Positions 7,911 through 16,051 of a stretch of 45,760 nucleotides of DNA are shown here, one piece after another. Numbering within the stretch: the first letter of the stretch is position 1; every line of letters starts with the position of its first letter. The notes beneath the pieces were generated by a model. It was not told where the DNA came from. It worked only from the letters and a program-made list of their open reading frames with translations, and ran no database searches. Both the position numbers and the translations under genes were made by a program. The DNA is from Polaromonas sp. (GTDB lineage Bacteria > Pseudomonadota > Gammaproteobacteria > Burkholderiales > Burkholderiaceae_C): NCBI GenBank assembly GCA_025363315.1, contig JANYED010000283.1, positions 1-45,760 of the forward strand. Reading direction: 5' to 3'.

Positions 7911-10856
7911 ATGCAAACAGCGCAAAACACCAGCCCCGCCAGTTCAACGACCGCCAGCGTTTCAAGTCTCGCCTCAACTCACCCCGGCATTTCTGGTCAC
8001 CAGGCTACGCAAGCCAATACCTTCAGCAATTACCAGATCATCCGGCGCAACGGCGCAGTGGTGCCGTTTGAGCCGAACAAAATTGCGGTGGCCATGATGA
8101 AAGCCTTTTTGGCTGTACATGGCACACAGGGCGCAGCCTCAGCAAGCGTGCGGCAAACTGTTGATGAACTAACTCAGGCCGTCATGCGCGCCATGATGCG
8201 CTCACGCCCGGGCGGCGGCACTTTTCATATCGAGGATGTGCAAGACCAGGTCGAGCTGGGCCTTATGAGGGGCGGCCACCACGAAATTGCACGTGCTTAC
8301 GTGCTTTACCGGGAAAAGCGTACGCAAGAGCGTGCGCGCCAGCCGCAAGTACCGGTGCCAGCAGCGCCTTTGATTCACGTGATGGATGGTGGCAAAAAAG
8401 TAGCGCTGGACATTCGCAACCTGCAAGCGCTGATTGAAGCGTCTTGTGCCAACTTAGGTGCTGACGTCAAGCCGGATCCCATCGTGTCTGAGACCATGCG
8501 CAACCTGTATGACGGCGTGCCTATTGATGAGGTCTATAAAGCGTCCATCCTGGCGGCGCGCACCCTGATCGAAAAAGACCCAGACTACACCTACGCCACA
8601 GCGCGCCTGCTGATGCACACCATTCGCCGTGAAGTGCTCGGCGAAGAAGTGGCGCATGAAGAGATGCAAACCCGTTACGCCGAGTACTTTCCGGGCTTCA
8701 TTGCGAAGGGTGTACAAAACGAACTGCTTGACGAGAAGCTGCAGCAGTTTGACCTTACGCGCCTGGGCGCAGCCTTGAAACCGGAACGCGATTTGCAGTT
8801 TGACTACCTTGGTCTGCAAACTTTGTTTGACCGCTACTTCCTGCACGTGCGCAAGCATCGCATTGAGCTGCCGCAGGCTTTCTTCATGCGTGTGGCAATG
8901 GGCTTGTCGCTCAACGAAATCAACCGCGAAGAGCGCGCGATTGAGTTTTATGAGATTTTATCGTCGTTTGACTTCATGTCCAGCACGCCAACATTGTTCA
9001 ATGCCGGAACACTGCGCTCCCAGTTGTCATCGTGCTACCTGACCACCGTTGCGGACGACCTGGGCGGCATTTACGACGCCATCAAAGAAAACGCGCTGCT
9101 GTCGAAATTTGCAGGCGGCCTGGGTAATGACTGGACGCCTGTGCGAGCATTGGGTGCTCATATCAAGGGCACCAACGGCGAATCACAAGGCGTAGTGCCT
9201 TTCCTGAAAGTGGTTAACGATACCGCCGTGGCTGTGAATCAAGGCGGCAAGCGCAAGGGCGCGGTGTGCGCCTACCTCGAAACTTGGCATCTGGACATTG
9301 AGGAGTTTCTGGAGCTGCGTAAAAATACTGGGGATGACCGCCGGCGCACGCACGACATGAACACCGCCAACTGGATTCCTGACCTCTTCATGCGCCGCGT
9401 GATGGAAAAAGGCAGCTGGACGCTGTTTTCGCCAAACGACACGCCAGACCTCCACGACAAGTTTGGTAAGGACTTTGAGACAGCCTACACCGCCTACGAA
9501 GTTATGGCTGAGCGCGGTGAGATCAAACCGTCCCGCAAATTGCAAGCCACCGATATGTGGCGCAAGATGCTGTCAATGTTGTTTGAAACTGGTCACCCAT
9601 GGATCACCTTCAAGGATGCCTGCAACGTACGCTCACCGCAGCAGCATGCGGGTGTCGTGCATTCGTCCAACCTGTGTACCGAGATCACATTGAATACCAG
9701 CGACACCGAAACTGCAGTGTGCAACTTAGGCTCCGTCAACCTGGTTCAGCATCTGAAAACGCTTCCAGACGGCGCCAAGGTGCTGGACCAAGACAAGCTC
9801 CAAAAAACCATCACCACAGCTATGCGTATGCTGGACAACGTGATTGACATCAATTACTACGCGGTGAAAAAAGCACGTGATTCCAACATGCGCCACCGCC
9901 CAGTGGGGTTGGGCATCATGGGTTTTCAGGACTGTCTGTATGAGCTGCGGGTGCCATATGCCTCGCAAGAGGCGGTTGAATTTGCCGACAAGTCAATGGA
10001 AGCCGTGTGCTACCACGCTTACTGGGCATCCACGGAGCTGGCCAAAGAGCGCGGTAAATACGGCAGCTACACCGGGTCGCTTTGGGACAAAGGCATCCTG
10101 CCACTCGACACGCTGGATATGCTGTTGAAAGCGCGGGGAGGCTACGTTGAAGTTGACCGTTCAGTCACGCTGGACTGGGAAGCTTTGCGCAAGAAGGTCG
10201 CGCTGGACGGCATGCGCAACTCCAATTGCGTGGCTATTGCTCCGACAGCAACCATTTCCAACATCATTGGCGTTGATGCCTGCATTGAGCCATGCTTTGG
10301 CAACCTGTCAGTCAAGTCAAACCTGTCCGGCGAGTTCACGGTCATCAACCATTACCTGGTACGAGACCTGAAACGTTTGGGTCTGTGGGACGATGTGATG
10401 GTGGTGGACCTGAAACACTTTGATGGATCACTGCGCCCTATTGACCGTGTTCCGCAAGACATCAAAGCGTTGTATGCCACCGCGTTTGAAGTGGAAACAA
10501 CGTGGATTGTGGAGGCAGCTTCCCGTCGTCAAAAATGGATTGATCAGGCTCAGTCGCTCAACATCTACATGGCGGGTGCATCAGGTAAAAAATTAGACGA
10601 GACTTATAAGCTCGCATGGTTGCGCGGCTTGAAGACCACCTACTACCTGCGCACCCAAAGCGCTACGCACGTTGAAAAGTCAACCGTCACTGCCGGCAAG
10701 ATGAATTCAGTTGCATCAAGCACCGCCACTGCATCCAGCAGCACGAGCGCGATTGACAGAGCGGCCGCAGCTGCACAAATGCAGATGGATACAACGCCAG
10801 CAACCGACATCAAGTTTTGCGCGATTGATGATCCTGGTTGCGAAGCCTGTCAATAA
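7911..10856 (+). CDS. nrdA: Ribonucleoside-diphosphate reductase class Ia, alpha subunit
   Basis: Large, catalytic and allosteric subunit that reduces NDPs to dNDPs with NrdB. The 981 residues begin with a low-complexity Ser/Thr/Ala leader, followed by an ATP-cone (NYQIIRRNGAVVPFEPNKIAVAM) that sets overall activity. Then comes the ten-stranded barrel with redox Cys375 (SSCYLTT), radical site N587-x-C589-x-E591 in NLCTEI, and the C-terminal shuttle pair CEAC (977-980). ATG 7911 is chosen because GAGGA sits 5 bp upstream; an in-frame TTG at 7857 adds 18 residues. nrdB follows 125 bp downstream. Paired NrdR boxes mark the promoter. The glutamates and cysteines expected for activity are all present. 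Confidence 0.96.
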   Translation: MQTAQNTSPASSTTASVSSLASTHPGISGHQATQANTFSNYQIIRRNGAVVPFEPNKIAVAMMKAFLAVHGTQGAASASVRQTVDELTQAVMRAMMRSRPGGGTFHIEDVQDQVELGLMRGGHHEIARAYVLYREKRTQERARQPQVPVPAAPLIHVMDGGKKVALDIRNLQALIEASCANLGADVKPDPIVSETMRNLYDGVPIDEVYKASILAARTLIEKDPDYTYATARLLMHTIRREVLGEEVAHEEMQTRYAEYFPGFIAKGVQNELLDEKLQQFDLTRLGAALKPERDLQFDYLGLQTLFDRYFLHVRKHRIELPQAFFMRVAMGLSLNEINREERAIEFYEILSSFDFMSSTPTLFNAGTLRSQLSSCYLTTVADDLGGIYDAIKENALLSKFAGGLGNDWTPVRALGAHIKGTNGESQGVVPFLKVVNDTAVAVNQGGKRKGAVCAYLETWHLDIEEFLELRKNTGDDRRRTHDMNTANWIPDLFMRRVMEKGSWTLFSPNDTPDLHDKFGKDFETAYTAYEVMAERGEIKPSRKLQATDMWRKMLSMLFETGHPWITFKDACNVRSPQQHAGVVHSSNLCTEITLNTSDTETAVCNLGSVNLVQHLKTLPDGAKVLDQDKLQKTITTAMRMLDNVIDINYYAVKKARDSNMRHRPVGLGIMGFQDCLYELRVPYASQEAVEFADKSMEAVCYHAYWASTELAKERGKYGSYTGSLWDKGILPLDTLDMLLKARGGYVEVDRSVTLDWEALRKKVALDGMRNSNCVAIAPTATISNIIGVDACIEPCFGNLSVKSNLSGEFTVINHYLVRDLKRLGLWDDVMVVDLKHFDGSLRPIDRVPQDIKALYATAFEVETTWIVEAASRRQKWIDQAQSLNIYMAGASGKKLDETYKLAWLRGLKTTYYLRTQSATHVEKSTVTAGKMNSVASSTATASSSTSAIDRAAAAAQMQMDTTPATDIKFCAIDDPGCEACQ

Positions 10857-10981
10857 AAACAAATGGCATGCGAATAAAGCAAGTTTCGATGTAATTGAGC
10901 AACACAAATGCGCAGCGGTATGAATGAACACTTTTCATTTTTTACTGCTGCTTTGATAATCATGAAGTATTGGAAACCTCT

Positions 10982-12217
10982 ATGTTGACCTGGGACGAAG
11001 AAGTCACACCATCACAGCAAAACTCTTCAGCCAGCGGCATGCATGACAGCCGTTCGGTAGAGTTTCTGCAACTTTCTTCCGATGAGCTTTCGCAGCAGTA
11101 TCAACCCGCTATCCGCGTGCTGAACGACGGCGCTGTCGTGGCAGCTACACCGACAAACACCGAAGCCGTGACGGCAGCAGTCGCTGTACCTGCAGTGATG
11201 AAACGCGTCAAAGCCTCAGACAAGCGCATCATCAACGGACAGACCGACGTCAACCAGCTGGTGCCGTTTAAATACAAATGGGCTTGGGAAAAATATTTGG
11301 CAACTTGCGCCAATCACTGGATGCCGCAAGAAGTCAACATGACACGCGATATCGCTCTTTGGAAAGATCCGAACGGCCTGACAGAAGACGAACGCCGCTT
11401 GGTCAAGCGCAATCTGGGCTTTTTCGTGACGGCGGATTCGTTAGCCGCCAACAACATTGTGCTCGGCACATACCGCCATATCACTGCCCCAGAGTGCCGC
11501 CAGTTCTTGCTGCGTCAGGCGTTTGAAGAAGCCATCCACACCCACGCTTATCAGTACATTACCGAGTCGCTGGGTCTGGACGAAGCTGAAATTTTCAACG
11601 CCTATAACGAAGTGCAATCGATCAAGGACAAAGACCAGTTTCTCATTCCGTTCATTGAGGTCATCTCTAACCCTAACTTCAAGACAGGCACCCACGAGGC
11701 AGACCAGACCTTGCTCAAGTCTTTAATCGTATTTGCCTGCCTGATGGAAGGGCTGTTCTTTTACGTCGGTTTCACGCAGATTCTCGCGCTGGGCCGTCAA
11801 AACAAAATGACCGGTGCTGCCGAGCAGTATCAGTACATCTTGCGTGACGAGTCCATGCACTGCAATTTTGGCATTGACTTGATCAATCAGCTCAAACTGG
11901 AAAACCCTCGCCTTTGGACCGCTGAGTTCAAAGCCGAGATCAAAGCACTGTTCATGCAGGCCGTTGAACTTGAATATCGTTATGCCGAAGACACCATGCC
12001 GCGTGGTGTGCTCGGCCTGAATGCATCCATGTTCAAAGGCTATTTGCGCTACATTGCCAATCGTCGAGCCACACAAATTGGTCTGGAAACACTGTTCCCG
12101 AACGAAGAGAACCCTTTCCCCTGGATGAGCGAAATGATTGATCTGAAGAAGGAACGCAACTTTTTTGAAACCCGCGTGATTGAATACCAGTCGGGTGGTG
12201 CTTTGTCGTGGGACTGA
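10982..12217 (+). CDS. nrdB: Ribonucleoside-diphosphate reductase class Ia, beta subunit
   Basis: Di-iron/tyrosyl-radical subunit that supplies the radical to NrdA. In the 411 residues the metal ligands and radical tyrosine are recognisable as E183, H186 and Y190 in [10 protein letters not shown], then E in EGLFFYVGF and E/H in [10 protein letters not shown]. The tyrosine marks a class Ia enzyme rather than the Tyr-less Ic type. ATG 10982 is chosen over an in-frame TTG at 10970 because it is the first ATG and has GGAAA upstream. The N-terminal 70 residues are a poorly conserved, Ser/Thr/Val-rich extension. A weak AT-rich hairpin followed by T residues (10923-10943) lies in the nrdA-nrdB gap and may be a processing or partial termination site. 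Confidence 0.96.
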   Translation: MLTWDEEVTPSQQNSSASGMHDSRSVEFLQLSSDELSQQYQPAIRVLNDGAVVAATPTNTEAVTAAVAVPAVMKRVKASDKRIINGQTDVNQLVPFKYKWAWEKYLATCANHWMPQEVNMTRDIALWKDPNGLTEDERRLVKRNLGFFVTADSLAANNIVLGTYRHITAPECRQFLLRQAFEEAIHTHAYQYITESLGLDEAEIFNAYNEVQSIKDKDQFLIPFIEVISNPNFKTGTHEADQTLLKSLIVFACLMEGLFFYVGFTQILALGRQNKMTGAAEQYQYILRDESMHCNFGIDLINQLKLENPRLWTAEFKAEIKALFMQAVELEYRYAEDTMPRGVLGLNASMFKGYLRYIANRRATQIGLETLFPNEENPFPWMSEMIDLKKERNFFETRVIEYQSGGALSWD

Positions 12218-12346
12218 TGTTTCACCAGATTGAGTTGTTTAGGAACTAAATTCATCAGTATGTTTTTTAGAATTGCGATGACCAGTAGCGACACCACAGA
12301 GTGTGCGTTGGGCATTGCTCCGGTGTTCGCAGCGCTGGGCCCGGTT

Positions 12347-12370
12347 ATCCGCTGGCCCAACACAGCGGAT
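12347..12370 (+). other. Stem-loop in the leader of the histone H1-like gene
   Basis: ATCCGCTG (12347-12354) and CAGCGGAT (12363-12370) form a perfect 8-bp stem with an 8-nt loop. It ends 43 bp before the AAGGAG ribosome binding site of the next gene. There is no T run, so it is not a terminator. The remainder of the 208-bp gap between nrdB and this gene shows no recognisable promoter or RNA. Confidence 0.4.
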
Positions 12371-12425
12371 CGCTTTGCGTACTCCAAACGTGAAGTGCTC
12401 TTTGCAACGTAAGAAGGAGAAAACT

Positions 12426-12780
12426 ATGGCAACTGCGAAAAAACCTGCGGCTAAAAAAGCTGCACCAGCGAAGAAAGCCCCTGCAAAAAAAGTAGCCGCG
12501 AAAAAAGCGCCTGCCAAAAAAGCACCGGCTAAAAAGGCGCCCGCTAAAAAAGTAGCCGCTAAAAAAGCACCGGCTAAAAAAGCTGCTGCCAAAAAAGTAC
12601 CAGCGAAAAAAGCGCCAGCGAAAAAAGTAGCTGCTAAAAAAGCACCGGCTAAAAAAGCTGCTGCAAAAAAAGCACCAGCGAAAAAGGCCGCAGCCAAGAA
12701 AGTAGCGAAGAAACCCGCTGCGAAGAAAGCCGCGAAAAAACCTGCTGCCAAAAAAGCCGCGAAAAAACCCGCTGCCAAAG
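12426..12780 (+). repeat. Tandem lysine/alanine codon repeats inside the H1-like gene
   Basis: Imperfect repeats of about 12-27 bp (units such as GCTAAAAAAGCACCG and GCCAAAAAAGTAGCC) fill the gene from its start to about 12780. Unit boundaries vary, so the array seems to have grown by unequal copying of codon blocks encoding A-K-K-A-P and A-K-K-V-A-A. All units keep the reading frame. Confidence 0.85.
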
Positions 12781-12866
12781 CACCCGCTGCACCGGCTGCT
12801 TCTGCGGCTCAGACAACTCTGAACCCGCAAGCTGCCTGGCCGTTTCCAACAGCCAGCAAGCCGTAA
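12426..12866 (+). CDS. Histone H1-like, lysine/alanine-rich DNA-binding protein
   Basis: A 146-residue protein made almost entirely of tandem [18 protein letters not shown] units, the pattern of bacterial H1-like proteins (BpH1, HctB, AlgP C-terminus) that bind and condense DNA. The last 22 residues are different ([15 protein letters not shown]), a tail I recall as shared among Burkholderiales homologues. A strong ribosome binding site AAGGAG at 12414-12419 fixes ATG 12426; the frame is open further upstream but without composition typical of the family. The codon-level repetition (AAAAAAGC/GCC units) makes the gene prone to in-frame length change. A rho-independent terminator follows 22 bp after the stop. 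Confidence 0.9.
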   Translation: MATAKKPAAKKAAPAKKAPAKKVAAKKAPAKKAPAKKAPAKKVAAKKAPAKKAAAKKVPAKKAPAKKVAAKKAPAKKAAAKKAPAKKAAAKKVAKKPAAKKAAKKPAAKKAAKKPAAKAPAAPAASAAQTTLNPQAAWPFPTASKP

Positions 12867-12888
12867 GCAGTAAGGTACTTCTGCTTGG

Positions 12889-12921
12889 AAAGCCCAGCAT
12901 CCCAGATGCCGGGCTTTTTTT
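12889..12921 (+). terminator. Rho-independent terminator of the H1-like gene
   Basis: AAAGCCC-A-GCAT, a five-base loop (CCCAG), then ATGC-C-GGGCTTT form a stem of about 11 pairs with one A/C mismatch, followed by further T residues to 12921. The T run is on the plus strand only, so it ends the H1-like transcript rather than the convergent kinase gene, whose stop lies about 90 bp further on. Confidence 0.88.
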
Positions 12922-13014
12922 ATGTGCTGTTAAAAATCTACTGTGAGATTATTGCTATTAAAAAATGAGCTCCTCGCGCCCGTATTCATTGGGCTACAGT
13001 CGTATTCTATGTTT

Positions 13015-13914
13015 TTAGGTGATTTTCAACGCGTCAAGCGTGTAATTCTGGCCGCCACGGTGAGCAATCTTGTGTGCACCTACGCGGTTGCCCAGTTCAG
13101 CGCAACGCACCAGCGGCCAGCCTTGCTCGAGGCCAAACAACAGCGCACCGCGAAAAGCATCGCCACAACCCGTTGGGTCAACTACCTCAGCGGCTTTGAC
13201 GGGTGAAACCAGCGTTTTTTCGCCGCCTAGCCACACCTCGCAGCCCTCAGCGCCCAGCGTAACGATCAATCCTTCGACCTGGCCCGACAGCTCGGCACAT
13301 GACAAACCGGTTCGGTCACACAGCAGTTTGGCTTCATAGTCGTTTACTGTGACCCAGGTTGCCAGATCAATGAAATGCGCCAGCTCTTTTCCGTCAAACA
13401 TCGGCAGGCCTTGGCCGGGGTCAAAAACAAAAGGAATGTTGGCGGCCTTGAATTGCTCGGCATGCTGCAGCATCGCGTCGCGCCCGTCCGGCGACACAAT
13501 GCCCAGCTTGATGTCGCTACGCGACTCGATCTGCGTCACGTGAGCCTGCATCATCGCGCCAGGATGAAACGCCGTGATCTGGTTGTTGTCACGGTCGGTC
13601 ATGATCATCGCCTGCGCGGTGTAATTGTTGGCAACTTCCCGGACAAACTCCGTGCTGATACCCATAGCCTTCAAGCGTGCAGCGTAATCCATGCCGTCAT
13701 TGCCAATGGTGGCCATGGGTAATGGCGTACCGCCCAATTGTTTGAGGGCATAGGCAATGTTGCCCGCGCAGCCGCCAAACTCACGGCGCAGGCTGGGCAC
13801 CAGAAAAGAAACGTTCAAAATATGCAACTGCTCAGGCAAAATTTGCTCGGCAAAGCGACCCTCGAAGGTCATGATGGTGTCAAAGGCCAAGGATCCACAA
13901 ATTACAGCAGGCAT
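13015..13914 (-). CDS. PfkB-family carbohydrate/nucleoside kinase
   Basis: A 299-residue ribokinase-fold kinase. The family signatures are an N-terminal glycine motif region (SLRREFGGCAGNIAYALKQLGG, about residues 47-68) and the C-terminal catalytic motif DPTGCGDAFRGALLFG with the base aspartate. The substrate is not evident; annotations of close relatives vary between adenosine kinase-like and ribokinase-like. ATG at 13914 is chosen; an upstream in-frame start would overlap the DUF3426 gene. It follows that gene by 19 bp and is the last member of the accB-to-kinase minus-strand series. Confidence 0.85.
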   Translation of the reverse strand: MPAVICGSLAFDTIMTFEGRFAEQILPEQLHILNVSFLVPSLRREFGGCAGNIAYALKQLGGTPLPMATIGNDGMDYAARLKAMGISTEFVREVANNYTAQAMIMTDRDNNQITAFHPGAMMQAHVTQIESRSDIKLGIVSPDGRDAMLQHAEQFKAANIPFVFDPGQGLPMFDGKELAHFIDLATWVTVNDYEAKLLCDRTGLSCAELSGQVEGLIVTLGAEGCEVWLGGEKTLVSPVKAAEVVDPTGCGDAFRGALLFGLEQGWPLVRCAELGNRVGAHKIAHRGGQNYTLDALKIT

Positions 13915-13933
13915 AGCGTTCAGTTTGTTAAGG

Positions 13934-14920
13934 TTAGGGGTAAAAAGCAAGGAGGCGATAACCAGCAACCTGGCCCACCACGCCAGGCGATGCATTGTCA
14001 GGCGACGACGGATTGGCGGCCACCTGCAGGCTTACCGCGCCAGACCAGTCGCTGCCAGGCGCTAGCATGCTGCTGGCGGAGCCTAGCTGCGCTGGACTGA
14101 ATACCCGCCGCAGCACAGGCTGGTCTTGTGTGTCGGTCAATGTGACTTCCAGTGAAGGCATCGCAACCGGTGCAGCGCCAGTGTTTTTAACGACAAAGCT
14201 CAAGCGGTAGTTGCCGGTATCGTTGACTTTGTTGAAGGAAGAGTTGTCGATCACGATGGCCTCAATTTGCCGCACAGGGCCGACCGTGCACACCAGTCGC
14301 TCGCAAAGCATTTGCAGCCCTGGTTTAAGGCGGGGTTCCGCGGCGGCCAAACTGTCGCGCTGCGCCACGGCATATTGCGCAGCCAGCAAACCAATCAGCA
14401 ACACGGCCACCAGTCCCAAGCCAACGCGCACCGCGGGTTTGCGCCAAAAAGCTTGTTGGCGAGCCTGGCGAACAAACGAAACATCGTTTACAGCATCGCT
14501 CGGTCTGTCGCCGGATGCATCGCCCGGTATATCTGTCGCCACTTGAGTCGAGATATCGTCCCGGTCATCATCAAGAGACAGCGCCTTGACATCTTCAGCT
14601 TCTGTCGCTAATGGCAAGTCCGCCCGCGCATCAATATTGGATGCGGCACTTTTATCTGGCGTTTTCAATGCGGCAGCGACGTCTTGTGCATAAGAGTCAT
14701 GGCTCGCATCATCGGCCGCGACGACCGGTGGCGGTGATTCAGACGCCAGCAATTGAGCGGCTAAAGCCTCACGTGCGGCACGTTCATTTTGCAAATGTAA
14801 CGTTGCGTCAAACACATCAGCGCATTGTCCACATCGCACCCAGCCTTGGGAGACTTTTAGTTGGTCGGCGACCATGTTGAACAGGGTGCCGCAGGCGGGG
14901 CAGCGCGTAATCAGGCTCAT
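13934..14920 (-). CDS. Zinc-ribbon and DUF3426 domain membrane protein
   Basis: A 328-residue protein with an N-terminal MJ0042-type zinc ribbon (CPACGTLF at about 8-15 and CGQCADVF at about 31-38), a long acidic, low-complexity middle, a single membrane segment (VGLGLVAVLLIGLLAAQYAV) and a C-terminal DUF3426 domain that would lie in the periplasm (CERLVCTVGPVRQIEAIVIDNSSF...). Function unknown; the family sits after prmA across Burkholderiales, as it does here with a 56-bp gap. Confidence 0.85.
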   Translation of the reverse strand: MSLITRCPACGTLFNMVADQLKVSQGWVRCGQCADVFDATLHLQNERAAREALAAQLLASESPPPVVAADDASHDSYAQDVAAALKTPDKSAASNIDARADLPLATEAEDVKALSLDDDRDDISTQVATDIPGDASGDRPSDAVNDVSFVRQARQQAFWRKPAVRVGLGLVAVLLIGLLAAQYAVAQRDSLAAAEPRLKPGLQMLCERLVCTVGPVRQIEAIVIDNSSFNKVNDTGNYRLSFVVKNTGAAPVAMPSLEVTLTDTQDQPVLRRVFSPAQLGSASSMLAPGSDWSGAVSLQVAANPSSPDNASPGVVGQVAGYRLLAFYP

Positions 14921-14976
14921 TTAGCGCTGTATTGTAGGTGGGCGCTAGCGCAGAAACGCAAGTGCTTAGTCGCCCA

Positions 14977-15939
14977 TCAAAAGCGGGCGGTCATCAGTAT
15001 CCAGCCGTCGTCGCTGTCGGCCACATGCAGCTCACACCAAGGCGCGTAAGCCGCTTTGAGTTCATCGGCTTGGCGCGCCAAAATACCCGCTAGTACCAAT
15101 TGCCCGCCGGACGCAACGTGGCTGCACAGCAGCGGCGCCAATACCTTCAGTGGCGTGGCTAAAATATTGGCCAGCACGGTTTGGTAACGCCCAACAGCCT
15201 TGTCGGGCAGCCCGGCATTTAGCTGCACACCGTTGGCATTGGCGTTGGCGCGGGTGGACTGAACAGCGGCTTCGTCGATGTCTACCGCATCAATGTCAAG
15301 CGAACCAAACTTGGCAGCGCCGATGGCCAAAATACCAGAGCCGCAGCCGTAGTCAAGAACCCGACCCAAGCCACTATAGAAATTTTTCGACCGTCGCGCT
15401 TCCAAAGAAAAATTAGCCCCCTCGGGGGGCAGCGCCGTGCGCGAAGCGACCAGCGTGGGGGCTTGTGAAATCCATTTCAGGCACATTCGGGTTGTCGGAT
15501 GCGTGCCGGTGCCAAAAGCCAAGCCTGGGTCCAGTCGAATGACCTGAACGGCCTGCGCCGGCGGTTCGTGCCAGGTCGGCACAATCCAAAATTCAGGCGT
15601 GATCTCAACCGGCGCAAATTGCGACTGCGTCAGGCGCACCCAATCCTGCTCGGGCACGTTTTGAATCGCGACCACCGCGCAACCTGCAAAGAAATCTTGC
15701 GCTTTGAGCAGCTGCGCCGCATCAACAGCCAGCGACTCGGTCGCAAACAAAGACAGCACGCGTGAACGGTTCCAGCCCGCTTTTGGCGGCGGCATGTCGG
15801 GCTCGCCAAACAGCGCTTGCTCGTAGTCGGTCTGCGCATCAGCGTCTTCGACCGACACGCTTAGTGCGTCCAGCGCGTCAAGCGCATCACTGACGCCTTC
15901 AACACCGCTTTCAGGAACCAACAAGATCAACTCAAACAT
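14977..15939 (-). CDS. prmA: Ribosomal protein L11 methyltransferase PrmA, with a repeat-derived insertion
   Basis: SAM-dependent enzyme that trimethylates lysines and the N-terminus of ribosomal protein L11. The N-terminal substrate domain is followed by the hallmark GLAFGTGTHPTTRMCLKW and the SAM motif VLDYGCGSGILAIGAAKFG. In E. coli PrmA these two motifs are separated by about ten residues; here about 37 intervene, and the total of 320 residues exceeds the usual 293 by the same amount. The extra part (about residues 160-187, bases 15380-15462) is encoded by a dispersed repeat, kept in frame. It lies on a surface loop before the first SAM-binding strand, so activity may survive; I infer this from position only. 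Confidence 0.94.
   Translation of the reverse strand: MFELILLVPESGVEGVSDALDALDALSVSVEDADAQTDYEQALFGEPDMPPPKAGWNRSRVLSLFATESLAVDAAQLLKAQDFFAGCAVVAIQNVPEQDWVRLTQSQFAPVEITPEFWIVPTWHEPPAQAVQVIRLDPGLAFGTGTHPTTRMCLKWISQAPTLVASRTALPPEGANFSLEARRSKNFYSGLGRVLDYGCGSGILAIGAAKFGSLDIDAVDIDEAAVQSTRANANANGVQLNAGLPDKAVGRYQTVLANILATPLKVLAPLLCSHVASGGQLVLAGILARQADELKAAYAPWCELHVADSDDGWILMTARF
15380..15462. repeat. Dispersed repeat family 2, copy inside prmA
   Basis: About 83 bp reading AATTTTTCGACC...GCGCTTCCAAAGAAAAATTAG, then CCCCCTCGGGGGGCAG and GCGAAGCG. It aligns along its length with the reverse complement of 25681-25757; the identical core is CGCTTCCAAAGAAAAATTAG. The C-rich/G-rich part (CCCCCTCGGGGGGCAG) recurs at 16000-16015. 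It interrupts prmA without breaking the frame. Confidence 0.85.
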
Positions 15940-15962
15940 GGCTATTTCTTTTCAAGCAGAGG

Positions 15963-16050
15963 CTGCGGATCTGGCTTTGCCAGTCCGCAGGCGTAGCGGC
16001 CCCCTCGGGGGGCAGGGAGCACACGCAATGAGCGACCGTGGGGACCACCT
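15963..16050. repeat. Dispersed repeat family 2, intergenic copy between accC and prmA, with double hairpin
   Basis: Two strong stem-loops: CTGCGGA-(T)-CTGGC, loop TTT, GCCAG-TCCGCAG (15963-15990, 12 pairs with one bulged T), then GCCCCC-TCG-GGGGGC (15999-16013). The second hairpin and the following GCAG...GAGCGACCGTGGGG match the right half of the prmA copy. No T run follows, so attenuation between accC and prmA is possible but not shown. Confidence 0.7.
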
Positions 16051-16051
16051 T

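Noticed and set aside
10923-10943. AT-rich hairpin with T run between nrdA and nrdB
   Set aside because: The stem is only six A/T-rich pairs; too weak to call a terminator inside what should be one operon.
12230-12412. A 60-codon plus-strand ORF just before the H1-like gene
   Set aside because: No recognisable features, ribosome binding site weak, and it covers the leader hairpin; more likely untranslated leader.
12239-12900. Long minus-strand ORFs with A/F/G-rich translations opposite the H1-like gene
   Set aside because: They are antisense images of the lysine/alanine codon repeats and have no independent signals.
13915-13995. Longer N-terminus for the PfkB kinase
   Set aside because: It would overlap the end of the DUF3426 gene; the family-like sequence begins at ATG 13914.
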